Under the pieces are notes generated by a model that saw only the letters and a program-made list of their open reading frames with translations, made no database searches and was not told the origin of the DNA. Made by a program: the position numbers and the translations under genes. Shown here piece after piece: positions 36,432 through 44,182 of a stretch of 64,000 nucleotides of DNA. How positions within the stretch are numbered: the first letter of the stretch is position 1; each line of letters opens with the position of its first letter. Source of the stretch: Paracoccaceae bacterium (GTDB lineage Bacteria; Pseudomonadota; Alphaproteobacteria; Rhodobacterales; Rhodobacteraceae); NCBI GenBank assembly GCA_021296235.1, contig JAGWAS010000015.1, positions 1-64,000 of the forward strand, written 5' to 3'.

Positions 36432-37535
36432 TCACTTGTACTTGATCTGACCGTTCGACGGGCCCCAAAAGTCGGTCCAGTCGTAGGTCGGAACACTGTC
36501 GAGGTAGTTCGCTTTGAACTCGAGCGCATCCTCAGGCGTGATCATTATGGTCGGCCCGTAGAACTCGCGGTGCTCGTGCGGCTCCTCAGAAGGCCTGAAT
36601 GCGCCTGTTGCCGCGTGATAGGCGAGTGAAGCGGTGATGCCGCCACCCCAATGCGGATTGGTGAAAACGGTAACCAGGAATTCGCCCTTTGCGACCAGTT
36701 CCACCGCCTGCGGATTGCCGTCATAGGCAACAATCGGAATTGAAATCCCCTCGGCCCTCAGTGCCTCAAGCACACCATACCCGATGGTATCGTTTGCACA
36801 ATGCACGCCTGTGATCTCGTCGCCGTATCGCGTCAGGAAAGACGACATGACCTGGTTGGCTTTCTGAGTATCCCAGTCTGCCGGCTGAGCGTCCAACAAT
36901 TCGACATCGGGATAATCCTTCAATGCGTTTTTCAGGCCGTTCAGGCGCTCGATTGCCGGGTTGTTTGAGGCGATGCCCCCCAAGTGGACGACGCCACCCT
37001 TGCCGCCAATGGCTTCGAGCAGGATGCGGGCTGTCTGCTCGGCCGGCCCTTCGTCTGACCATGACATATGGCTGACATAGTTGTCGCCAAAATCCCAAGG
37101 GTGCAAATCGTCGGTCTTGTTCCACAGGGTCGAGACGTAGGCGCCAGCGTCGACACAAGCTTCGACGACAGGCCGGGCGTTCGGTGCGTCGTTTGTATCA
37201 ATGGCAAGTGCAAGATCGCCATTGGTCTTGGCAAGAAGCGCCTTGACGTCCGCCAGCGATTTTTCGGACGAACCCTCATTGATCAAATGGACCAGCGCGT
37301 CTTTTGACATGCCGAGTGACTCCACGAACGCTTCACCGCCCGAGACGATTTCGTTCCAGTAGGGGTTTGTCCGGTTTCTGTAGGACCATGCGATCGTTGG
37401 GTCCTGTATCGCCGCCCGGGCCATGCCCGGGCCCAAGAGTCCGGCCGCAGCAACGCCGCCAAGTCCACAGGCAGAGGCAAGCAGAAGATCACGACGATTG
37501 ATCGTCTCTTGCTCGATGTACTTCTTGATGAACAT
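36432..37535 (-). CDS. periplasmic sugar-binding protein, RbsB-like, probable Tat substrate
   Basis: A 367-residue type 1 periplasmic binding protein. The leader contains INRRDLLLASACGLGG, a twin-arginine motif, then a hydrophobic stretch ending GMARAA. This suggests export in folded form, unusual for binding proteins but known. The mature part has YRNRTNPYWNEIVSGGEAF, IDTNDAPNARPVVEACVDAG and CANDTIGYGVLEALRAEG, as in ribose/inositol-type binders. A perfect AGGAGG lies 7 nt before the ATG. First gene of the ABC/dehydrogenase operon. Confidence 0.87.
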   Translation of the reverse strand: MFIKKYIEQETINRRDLLLASACGLGGVAAAGLLGPGMARAAIQDPTIAWSYRNRTNPYWNEIVSGGEAFVESLGMSKDALVHLINEGSSEKSLADVKALLAKTNGDLALAIDTNDAPNARPVVEACVDAGAYVSTLWNKTDDLHPWDFGDNYVSHMSWSDEGPAEQTARILLEAIGGKGGVVHLGGIASNNPAIERLNGLKNALKDYPDVELLDAQPADWDTQKANQVMSSFLTRYGDEITGVHCANDTIGYGVLEALRAEGISIPIVAYDGNPQAVELVAKGEFLVTVFTNPHWGGGITASLAYHAATGAFRPSEEPHEHREFYGPTIMITPEDALEFKANYLDSVPTYDWTDFWGPSNGQIKYK

Positions 37536-37655
37536 AGGGTCCTCCTTAGGTTCGTTGGTTTCGAAGTTCCTTCCGATTGGCTACCGAGAGTTCAGCCAAA
37601 CATGCAGCAACGTCTGAGCAGTCCAGAACGCCAACGGGATCGACTGATTCGATAA

Positions 37656-37675
37656 GTAACGTAACAGTTAGTTAC
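37656..37675. promoter_or_regulatory. probable operator between the sugar operon and the broken TetR gene
   Basis: The interrupted palindrome GTAAC-GTAACAGTTA-GTTAC lies between the divergent sugar operon and tetR-like pseudogene. The 5-bp arms are exact complements and the interior (GTAAC, GTTA) continues the symmetry imperfectly. Position and shape fit a TetR-type operator; the regulator assignment is inference. Confidence 0.5.
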
Positions 37676-37719
37676 ATTAATTTGGCAAATCCTGTCAAGC
37701 GGCATACAAATCAATTCAG

Positions 37720-38458
37720 GATGCGTGGGGCTGAAGGCAGCCGGCGCCCGAATTTCAGGAGCAAGTGCAGCGCACCAATGGCAAAGATAATTTCAAGGCC
37801 CAGAATCGCAGAGGCTGCCAACGCACGCATCCTGAGAGCCGCGAAAGAATAGTTTGCCGAGAGTGGCTTCGCCGAGGCGCGCGTGCAAAAGGATTGCCGC
37901 ACGCGCAAATGCCGGCAAACGGATGGTGTTTCACCATTTCAAATGGATCGGAATACGCGACTGTTTCAAACTGCACTTGAGGAAATCTGCCTTGACATGC
38001 GCAAAGCTGAGCAAGAATTGCGGCTTGGTTACCTCGAACCGGTTGCAGCACTCGAAGAGCTTGTGAGTGTCACTTGGAACCTTTTCCTCGCAAATCCTGA
38101 GTTTCTGGTGCCTATGAACAGCAAGAAACTGCACAGGGCGCGGTGCCTGACGCGATCAAGGAGGATTAATTTTGTCGGCTGCCATTTCGTCGCCTTGTTG
38201 GATAACCTGCTTGACCGAGGCGTCGCTGAGGGCGTGTTCCGGAATGACGTCGATCCGGTTCAGTTGAACATCACCATCGCGGCGGTTGGATGCTGCCATC
38301 TGACCAATCGCTTCACTGGCACCATTCTGTTTGGGCGGGATCTGATGGCGCCCGATGCATTGGAACAGCGCATCGCCTTCATTTTGGATGCCATGGTGAG
38401 ATTGGTGCAGGCTTGGGATCTGTCTGGACGCCAGTCCAGTTGGAGGCCGCAGCTGTGA
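37720..38458 (+). pseudogene. TetR-family regulator, frameshifted
   Basis: Three frames together spell one TetR protein. They are: RIAEAANARILRAAKE before a TAG near 37851; RIAARANAGKRMVFHHFK (the recognition helix) in a second frame; and RNTRLFQTALEEICLDMRKA through DALEQRIAFILDAMVRLVQAW (the ligand-binding domain) in a third. At least two frame changes, near 37855 and 37945, separate HTH and ligand domains, so no functional repressor can be made. The C-terminal part ends at 38458. Divergent from the sugar operon, hence probably its former regulator. Confidence 0.75.
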
Positions 38459-38589
38459 TCTGCAACCGGTGCAATGATGGCCAGGCAAAACCGACTTGGA
38501 TACCGCAACCGCAAAACCGAACATAGGTCCGGTCGATTGCCCCGGAATACACGTCCGCACTTGGCCCACCTGCCCTTCGGAAAGTGAGC

Positions 38590-38701
38590 CGATGTGTTTG
38601 ACGGTGCCAGAATGACCAGCGCATTGCTCGAACGACTTGCGCACCACTGCGATATCCCCAAAACCGGAAACGACAACTGGAGGCAGCAAAGCGGGAGCTG
38701 A
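38590..38701 (+). pseudogene. IstB (IS21 helper ATPase), C-terminal remnant
   Basis: The frame reads [20 protein letters not shown], then [16 protein letters not shown] and stop. This is the C-terminus of IS21-family IstB (usual form: DPKMTSALLDRLTHHC.I...GND). The rest is lost. A palindrome related to IS21 ends follows 30 nt later. Confidence 0.65.
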
Positions 38702-38732
38702 CCACAAAACGTCGAACCTGTGGAAAGTCGTG

Positions 38733-38756
38733 CATAATGTTGAACTCAACATTATG
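38733..38756. repeat. 24-bp near-perfect palindrome, copy 2
   Basis: Left arm CATAATGTTGAA; differs by one base from the copy at 2765-2788 about 36 kb away. It lies 30 nt downstream of an IstB remnant, as expected for an IS21-type terminus. Confidence 0.6.
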
Positions 38757-38872
38757 CGCGCCAGTTGACAGCCAAGCAGTCGTCCTCATCGCAAGTTAAC
38801 AACCGAGACGCCCGCTGTGCGTAGCAAACGAGCTGCAGGGCACTCAGCGCGAAGCAGCTATTACCGGAAAAT

Positions 38873-39208
38873 CTATTCGTCGCGCGGCTCGTTCAGCGCC
38901 ACCGATCCGGCGAGATGATCACCGAGGTTCATTCGTTCGTGCAAAATCTCGGCGATGCCGATCTCACCGCTCGCTAACGCCTTCCAATAAGCGAAGTGCT
39001 TGCCGCAACGAACGTAGCGTCCGGTAACACCGTACTCTGCCTGGATCAGGCGGCCCGGCTCATCTCCGGTGCTGATGGCTTCGAACAATGCATGGAAATC
39101 CTCCAAATACCGATCCGCCGGCGCTTCCCCCCAGCGTTGCAGGTTGTAGCGGTAGATGTCGATCTGCTGCTGCTGAGCGGCGACAGACAATCGGTAGATC
39201 CTCGGCAT
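38873..39208 (-). CDS. ParE/RelE-family toxin
   Basis: A 111-residue protein with the ParE/RelE fold pattern: IYRLSVAAQQQQIDIYRYNLQRWG, then DRYLEDFHALFEAI, GRYVRCGKHFAYWKA and EILHERMNLGDHL. Members poison DNA gyrase (ParE) or cleave mRNA (RelE); the partner suggests ParE. The start overlaps the antitoxin stop by one base (TGATG). Confidence 0.85.
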   Translation of the reverse strand: MPRIYRLSVAAQQQQIDIYRYNLQRWGEAPADRYLEDFHALFEAISTGDEPGRLIQAEYGVTGRYVRCGKHFAYWKALASGEIGIAEILHERMNLGDHLAGSVALNEPRDE

Positions 39209-39456
39209 CAGGCAGTGTCGAGGGCGCGGCGTTTGATATCCGCTGCGGAAACGGCTCCATACGCTTCGTCAGGCAAACCGAAAGCCAGCTGCAATGCCGT
39301 CCGCTTGGCTTCGAACGCGGCTTGTTCGGCCCGCGCCTTGTCCTGCCGGGTCAGAGAGCGCACATATTCGCTGGCGTTGTCATAGTCGCCCTGATTGCCG
39401 GTAGCGAAGGCCAAATGCTCCGACAGTCCGCGACCGACCCGGATATTGAGGTTCAT
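39208..39456 (-). CDS. ParD-family antitoxin
   Basis: An 82-residue protein with an N-terminal ribbon-helix-helix (MNLNIRVGRGLSEHLAFATG, YDNASEYVRSLTRQDKAR) and a charged C-terminal tail that should wrap the toxin. It should repress its own promoter. Directly upstream of the toxin gene. Confidence 0.85.
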   Translation of the reverse strand: MNLNIRVGRGLSEHLAFATGNQGDYDNASEYVRSLTRQDKARAEQAAFEAKRTALQLAFGLPDEAYGAVSAADIKRRALDTA

Positions 39457-39731
39457 TGGTTTTGTTATTGAAATTCACTTTCAGGATAGCCGAAGGCCTT
39501 GCGCCGTCAACTATATTGAAGATATTCTTTACGTAAGGTTCGCTCAAGCGATGTTTGTCAACCGGCACCGTGAGGGGAAAATCTGCAACGGCAGGCTGCA
39601 AGACAACTCGAATTTGGCAGGGCCACAGTCTGCAGGAGTGCAAGGCGGTTCCGTTGAACCCGAATGCGCTTGATTTGTTCCACCTTAGAGCAATCCAGCT
39701 GACAATCCATGCAATAGCGCCATGCCCGGCA

Positions 39732-40031
39732 TCATGCGTGCGTGTCCGGCAAAACCTTGGCCTCAAGGCCGAAGCCAAGCGCCGACAGCACATTGGTCAC
39801 GGTACTCAGGCGAGGATCACCCTTTTCGCTCAATGCCCGGTAAAGAGCTTCACGCGAGACCCCCGAGTCCCTGGCTACGTCAGTCATTCCGCGTGCGCGC
39901 GCAACCGTACCAATCACGTGTGCAATAAACTTCGGGTCGCCTGTCCCGAACGCTTCGGAAATAAGCTCCGCTTGCACCTCGGGGGATTTGAGGTGCTCAG
40001 CAGGATCAAACTTCGTGGTTTTCATTGTCAA
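39732..40031 (-). CDS. HTH antitoxin (HigA-like addiction module antidote)
   Basis: A 99-residue protein with a Cro/C1-like helix-turn-helix: AHVIGTVARARGMTDVARDS, then GVSREALYRALSEKGDPRLSTV and NVLSALGF. It fits the short 'addiction module antidote' family. It overlaps the upstream toxin gene by about 26 nt, giving the order toxin-antitoxin typical of higBA. Confidence 0.85.
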   Translation of the reverse strand: MTMKTTKFDPAEHLKSPEVQAELISEAFGTGDPKFIAHVIGTVARARGMTDVARDSGVSREALYRALSEKGDPRLSTVTNVLSALGFGLEAKVLPDTHA

Positions 40032-40317
40032 TTTCCTTCTTCAGCTTTCTGGCCCTGAGAATGTCCCGTGCCTGGGAACCCTTGTCTCCACCGCAAAGCA
40101 AAATGATGATCGTTTTGCCAAGCATGGAAAAGTTGAGCCTGTATCCGGGCCCGTGTTGAATCCTGAACTCGCTCACCCCGCCACCAAGCGATTTCGCATC
40201 GCCAAGTAGCCCGGCTTCGAACCGGACCAGCCGCTTTGCGATCGCCTCCTTGGCCTGTTGGTCCTTAAGTCCAAGAAACCACTTCTTGAACACCGGCGTC
40301 TGGCGCAGTTCAAACAT
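40006..40317 (-). CDS. RelE/HigB-like addiction-module toxin
   Basis: A 103-residue protein: MFELRQTPVFKKWFLGLKDQ, RFEAGLLGDAKSLGGGVSEF, YRLNFSMLGKTIIILLCGGD, KGSQARDILRARKLKKE. This is the classic small killer-protein family that cleaves ribosome-bound mRNA. Start chosen at ATG 40317, where the conserved part begins; the frame is open further upstream but there it lies in IS debris. Confidence 0.87.
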   Translation of the reverse strand: MFELRQTPVFKKWFLGLKDQQAKEAIAKRLVRFEAGLLGDAKSLGGGVSEFRIQHGPGYRLNFSMLGKTIIILLCGGDKGSQARDILRARKLKKEIDNENHEV

Positions 40318-40559
40318 GTGTAACTTATAGATTACACCGCCCGGGTTGACAATGAAATGCAAACGAGTTGCAGATGATCGTTGATCTTTGATGCCCCTGC
40401 GATCCGTAGAGGATCGACTGCGTACACCCGCCCGCAACCCCGTCCACAAAAAAGGCTTCTCGAATATTGGAAAGAACAGTAACGGATCGGGAAAGACGTT
40501 TTTGTTCTGGTGCTCCTTATCCCTGTGCGTGTCGTCCAGTTCTGATCCCAACGTCAGAA

Positions 40560-40849
40560 CATCCCGCACAAAGGACGAACTGTTGCGGGTGCTTGAGTAT
40601 CCGGCCACTCCACTGAATTCCAATGGTGCCGAGCGCGATATTCGCGCTCATGTTGCCCGGCGGAAGATCTCGTTCGGAACCCGCAGCGAGAGCGGGCGTG
40701 CGGCCCGGGACGCCTGTCTCGGGACGTTGAAGATCTGCAACAAGCTCGGCGTGTCATACTGGGATTATCTGCGGGATCGCCTCGAAGTTTCCGGCGCTCC
40801 CGATGTGCCAAGACCTGCGGATCTCATCACGCAGCGCGCCGCAACCTGA
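40560..40849 (+). pseudogene. IS66-like transposase C-terminus, second copy
   Basis: Reads TKDELLRVLEYPATPLNSNG, AERDIRAHVARRKISFGTRS, ESGRAARDACLGTLKICNKL and GVSYWDYLRDRLEVSGAPDV to a stop at 40849. It is highly similar to the fragment at 2969-3345, but in one continuous frame. Similarity continues about 30 nt past the stop and then ends, so the terminal 88-bp repeat is lost. N-terminal two thirds absent. Confidence 0.75.
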
Positions 40850-41185
40850 AAACACTCACCGTCAAAATACTCTGCAACCTAACAGTAGCATTTGATCCCG
40901 CGATCGGCATTGCGGTGCCGGGAGAAGCGCTGTGTGATCTACTATTGGATCGAGATTGGCGGGCTGAACAAGGGATCTGGTGGCCAGGGAGCGAGGGTAA
41001 CGGGCATGATATAGGCTGCCAGGTCGTATAGTATAGCGAAAGTGTATAAATTCCCGTAATGTCGGAAAGTGTGTAGGGCGGGTATACTGGCTCCCTTGCT
41101 CCCTTGCGCAAATCCGATTGCAGTGCAATGATACGGTTGATATTCTCGAAAAGTGGGAATATTTGCTGGTAAATTGTACTTACAC

Positions 41186-41992
41186 ATGAGCAAAGAAGCC
41201 GCCATACCTGAAGGGCGTCGCAAACTGGCCGAGGTGGTCCGGGAAGCTGGCGACATTGTCCGGATCGCCGATGCTGAACGAGCTCTCGACGTCAGTCGTA
41301 CCGCTGCCGCCAAGCTGCTGTCCCGGTGGAGCGGGCAGGGCTGGCTACGGCGTGTCGGCCCTGGCGCCTATGCACCGGTCAGTCTCGATTCCCTGATCAG
41401 CGAGCAGGTGCTAGACGACCCTTGGGTACTGGTGCCGGTGCTGTATGACCCTGCCTATGTCGGCGGCCGGACAGCTGCAGAACACTGGGACCTGACAGAG
41501 CAGATCTTCCGCGACATTGTCGTGATGACGGAGCGGTCGGTACGTGCAGGAAGCCAGGAACGTCATGGTGCCAGGTTCACCCTGCGGAACGTCCGGGCGG
41601 GCATGATGTTCGGCACCAAGAGTGTTTGGCGCGGCAGGACCAGGATTGCCGTGTCGGACGTACACCGCACCATCATCGACATGATGGACGATCCTGTGTC
41701 GGGCGCTGGCATTCAGCATGTCGAGGACTGTCTTACATCCTATTTCGAGCGCAAGGACCGGGACGATGGGAAGCTGGTCGCCTACGCCGATCGGATCGGC
41801 AACGGTGCCATATTCAAGCGGCTGGGCTTCCTGGCGGAACGCAGGTCCGGCAGTACAGCTCTTCTCGACGCCTGCCGAGAACGGCTGACGAAGGGCAATG
41901 CCAAGCTCGATCCCGCACTCCCCTGCCGCCGGCTAGTAACGCGCTGGCGTCTCTTCGTTCCGCAGAGCTGGATCCTGGCGGCGCCTGAATGA
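41186..41992 (+). CDS. AbiEi-like antitoxin (type IV TA regulator)
   Basis: About 268 residues. An N-terminal winged helix (KLAEVVREAGDIVRIADAER, DVSRTAAAKLLSRWSGQGWL, VGPGAYAPVS) is followed by the AbiEi C-terminal domain (DPAYVGGRTAAEHWDLTEQI, FGTKSVWRGRTRIAVSDVHR). AbiEi proteins repress their operon and counteract AbiEii without binding it, i.e. type IV TA. ATG 41186 chosen because the conserved helix starts soon after; an in-frame ATG lies at 41153. Overlaps the toxin gene by 4 nt (ATGA). Confidence 0.83.
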   Translation: MSKEAAIPEGRRKLAEVVREAGDIVRIADAERALDVSRTAAAKLLSRWSGQGWLRRVGPGAYAPVSLDSLISEQVLDDPWVLVPVLYDPAYVGGRTAAEHWDLTEQIFRDIVVMTERSVRAGSQERHGARFTLRNVRAGMMFGTKSVWRGRTRIAVSDVHRTIIDMMDDPVSGAGIQHVEDCLTSYFERKDRDDGKLVAYADRIGNGAIFKRLGFLAERRSGSTALLDACRERLTKGNAKLDPALPCRRLVTRWRLFVPQSWILAAPE

Positions 41993-43229
41993 TCGATCGC
42001 CGCGAGATCCTCGATACGGCGGAGACCCTTGGTCTGCTGCCTCATGTCGTCGAGAAGGACTACGTGCTGGGTTGGGTTCTTGCCGGGATCTATCGGCAGA
42101 CGGCTCTCGCCGAGAGTTGGATATTCAAAGGCGGGACCTGTCTCAAGAAATGCTATTTCGAGACCTACCGTTTCTCCGAAGACCTCGACTTTACGCTCAC
42201 CGATCCCTCTCAAATCGATCGCGACTTCCTAGCGGGTATATTCCGCGACATCGGAGAATGGATCTACGAACAGATCGGCATCAAGCTTCCTGAAGAACTG
42301 CAGGAATTCGAAGTCTTCGAAAATTCTCGCGGCACGGTGTCCTGTCAGGGAAAACTGAGCTACCGGGGGCCGATCGCTCCTCGCTCCGGCGGTCTCCCGC
42401 GCATCAAGCTTGATTTGACGCCCGATGAACTTCTCGTGCTGCCGCCGGTCGAGCGCGCCATCTTCCACGAATACAGCGATGCGCCGGCGGAGGGGATCGC
42501 CGTCCTATGCTACGCCTATGAGGAAGCATTTGCTGAAAAGGTGCGTGCCCTCGGCGACCGCGCGCGTCCGCGCGACCTTTACGATGTGATCAATCTGTAT
42601 CGCAACGCCGAAGCGCGGCCTCGGGCCGCTGTCCTGCTCGATGTCCTACAGCAGAAATGCAAACACCGCACCCTTGCTGTTCCGTCGCTCAGGGCGCTGG
42701 AGACACACAGAGGCGATCTTGTGAGGGCTCCTGGCAACCGATGCTGGGCCACCAGCTTCAGGTGTTGCCACCTGTCGAAAGTTTCTGGGAAGTACTGCCC
42801 GAGTTCTTTGCCTGGCTTCAGAGAGGCGTGACGCCGGCCGAGCCGGCCACATACCGGCTGGCTGCGGGCGAAACCCTGCTCAGGGAGCGTACCCTGCGCC
42901 TTCCGGTTCCGGGCAGAGTCCAGTCGTATCTGGAGATCATCCGCTTCGCGGCCTCAAACCGCTTGTGCGTAGACCTCGAGTATCTGGGTTCTGTCCGGCG
43001 GATCGAGCCCTACTCGCTGCGCCGCACCCGAGACGACAATATCGTGCTGCATGCCACAAGAGCCTCCGACGGTGGGCATCGGAGCTATCGCATCGACCGC
43101 ATCCAGGGCGCTCGAGCGACCCGGCAGAGCTTCATTCCCCGCTTCGCCGTGGAACTGAATCCGCAGGGCGCGCCCGTCATTCCACCGACCGCGAGGCGGG
43201 AGGAATCCTCCGGGCTGTCCCGCAGGTGA
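41989..43229 (+). pseudogene. AbiEii-like nucleotidyltransferase toxin with WYL tail, frameshifted
   Basis: The first part (residues 1-247) is an intact AbiEii nucleotidyltransferase domain: WIFKGGTCLKKCYFETYRFS, then EDLDFTLT, and a later FAEKVRALGDRARPRDLYDV. After DLVRA, two surplus C residues at 42730-42731 throw it out of frame. Removing them restores DLVRA-WQPMLGHQLQVLPPVESF, and then a WYL-like C-terminal region (RFAASNRLCVDLEYLGSVRR, HRSYRIDRIQGARATRQSF) to 43229. The translated protein would end at 42831 with a scrambled tail. The nucleotidyltransferase half might still fold, so residual activity cannot be excluded. Confidence 0.8.
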
Positions 43230-43235
43230 GCGCAT

Positions 43236-43487
43236 ATGGCACCTCGCCGGTCCGGGTCAGTCACTTGGCCAGACGGTCCGCGATACATCTGCGAGTGCAT
43301 AAATTGCGGCAAGCACTTCACCCGAAAGAAGACGACATCGCGGCTCAACCCTCACAAGGACAAGTCTGGTTATCCCTGTCCGGGCCGGACAGCCTTCCGA
43401 GCTTTTTCTTCAACGTCTGCTTGCAAATTCCGACGACAGTTGAACACGATTCCGAAAACACTTGAACGCCATTCCGACGACACTTGA
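43236..43487 (+). CDS. small zinc-ribbon protein, C-terminus replaced by IS21 end
   Basis: The first 50 residues (GPRYICECINCGKHFTRKKT, then RLNPHKDKSGYPCPGRT) resemble a short zinc-ribbon protein that I recall directly following AbiEii-WYL genes in relatives. After about 43390 the frame runs into IS21 terminal repeats (CKFRRQLNTIP), so the native C-terminus is missing. ATG 43236 follows the AbiEii/WYL stop by 4 nt. Confidence 0.55.
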   Translation: MAPRRSGSVTWPDGPRYICECINCGKHFTRKKTTSRLNPHKDKSGYPCPGRTAFRAFSSTSACKFRRQLNTIPKTLERHSDDT

Positions 43488-43492
43488 ACGCC
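43427..43492. repeat. three tandem 22-bp repeats, IS21-type terminus
   Basis: Three head-to-tail units at 43427-43448, 43449-43470 and 43471-43492, consensus ATTCCGACGACACTTGAACG, with two to four differences each. Multiple short repeats at an end, followed within 150 nt by an IstA-type HTH gene, are the signature of an IS21-family terminus where transposase binds. Confidence 0.75.
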
Positions 43493-43635
43493 GTCGGCAC
43501 CTCACCCGTCCCGTCCTTCCTCCTGACTTGAACCCCCGGTTTGCGGCGACGACCGCTGATTTTCAGTGTCGGTTCCCGCTCAACCGGGCAATTGTCTCCC
43601 TCTTGGTCAGATCATCCGAGAGAGAGGAATTTTCG

Positions 43636-43875
43636 ATGAGGAGAACCGACATGCAGATTATGGAGGACATGCTGCGACATCGCCATGAAGGGCTGACGAT
43701 CGCCGAGATCGCAGCTGCAACAGGAAGCTCGACCGGAACGGTTTCGCATATTCTTGAACGGGCCCTCAGCGCCGGGCCAAGTGCTCCGAGGACCGTCTTG
43801 AACCGGACTTGGCCGAAGCAGCAAGCACGCCCTTGCGCCTTGACCAAGTGCGGTTTTCAAACCCCGCCGGGCTAG
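43636..43875 (+). pseudogene. IstA transposase (IS21), N-terminal fragment
   Basis: From ATG 43636 (AGAGGAA upstream) it reads MRRTDMQIMEDMLRHRHEGL, TIAEIAAATGSSTGTVSHIL and ERALSAGPSAP, the N-terminal HTH of IstA. Similarity stops near 43790, followed by unrelated sequence to a stop at 43873-43875. The catalytic core (normally about 400 further residues) is missing; a fragment of a related IstA lies at 47480-47833, beyond the IS1595 transposon. Confidence 0.65.
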
Positions 43876-43926
43876 TGGATGAGATCAACATCAAATTGCG
43901 CATTCAGAAAAATTTGATATCCGCCA

Positions 43927-43934
43927 GTATTTTA
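43927..43934. repeat. left 8-bp target-site duplication
   Basis: GTATTTTA immediately outside the left inverted repeat; identical to 46726-46733. Confidence 0.9.
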
Positions 43935-43959
43935 GGGACTTATATACTTGCCTAACCAT
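43935..43959 (+). repeat. left terminal inverted repeat of the IS1595 element
   Basis: 25 bp beginning GGGACTTATATAC; pairs with 46701-46725 with one mismatch (fifth base). Confidence 0.92.
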
Positions 43960-43993
43960 TATCCTTGATAGTCAGAACGCAACAGGATATTGA

Positions 43994-44021
43994 GGGCTAG
44001 CGAAGTGCAATTCGCTAGCCC
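43994..44021 (-). terminator. 11-bp hairpin inside the left end of the transposon
   Basis: GGGCTAGCGAA (43994-44004) pairs perfectly with TTCGCTAGCCC (44011-44021) around a 6-nt loop. It lies downstream of the endonuclease gene on the minus strand, so it may end the cargo operon; it could also shield the transposon from outside transcription. No clear T-run. Confidence 0.5.
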
Positions 44022-44066
44022 TTGTGGTTCGCCACAAATCTTGAGGCGGAAAGGAGGTGATGCCCT

Positions 44067-44126
44067 ATGGAAGGGCTTAAATCCCTGGAAGACGCCGTTA
44101 AACCTCATATGAGGCGGTGGGTGTAA
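44067..44126 (+). CDS. possible 19-residue leader-like ORF opposite the cargo genes
   Basis: A near-perfect Shine-Dalgarno GGAGGTGA (44053-44060) stands 6 nt before an ATG opening MEGLKSLEDAVKPHMRRWV and a TAA. It reads opposite to all three transposon genes, between the left hairpin and the end of the endonuclease gene. A GGGCGGGAAACCTCCC-type hairpin follows it. Ribosome-binding quality is the only support; no homologue is known to me. Confidence 0.35.
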   Translation: MEGLKSLEDAVKPHMRRWV

Positions 44127-44182
44127 GGGCGGGAAACCTCCCATAGGGGGATGGTAACAGGAGCCTAACCATAGATCAACCG

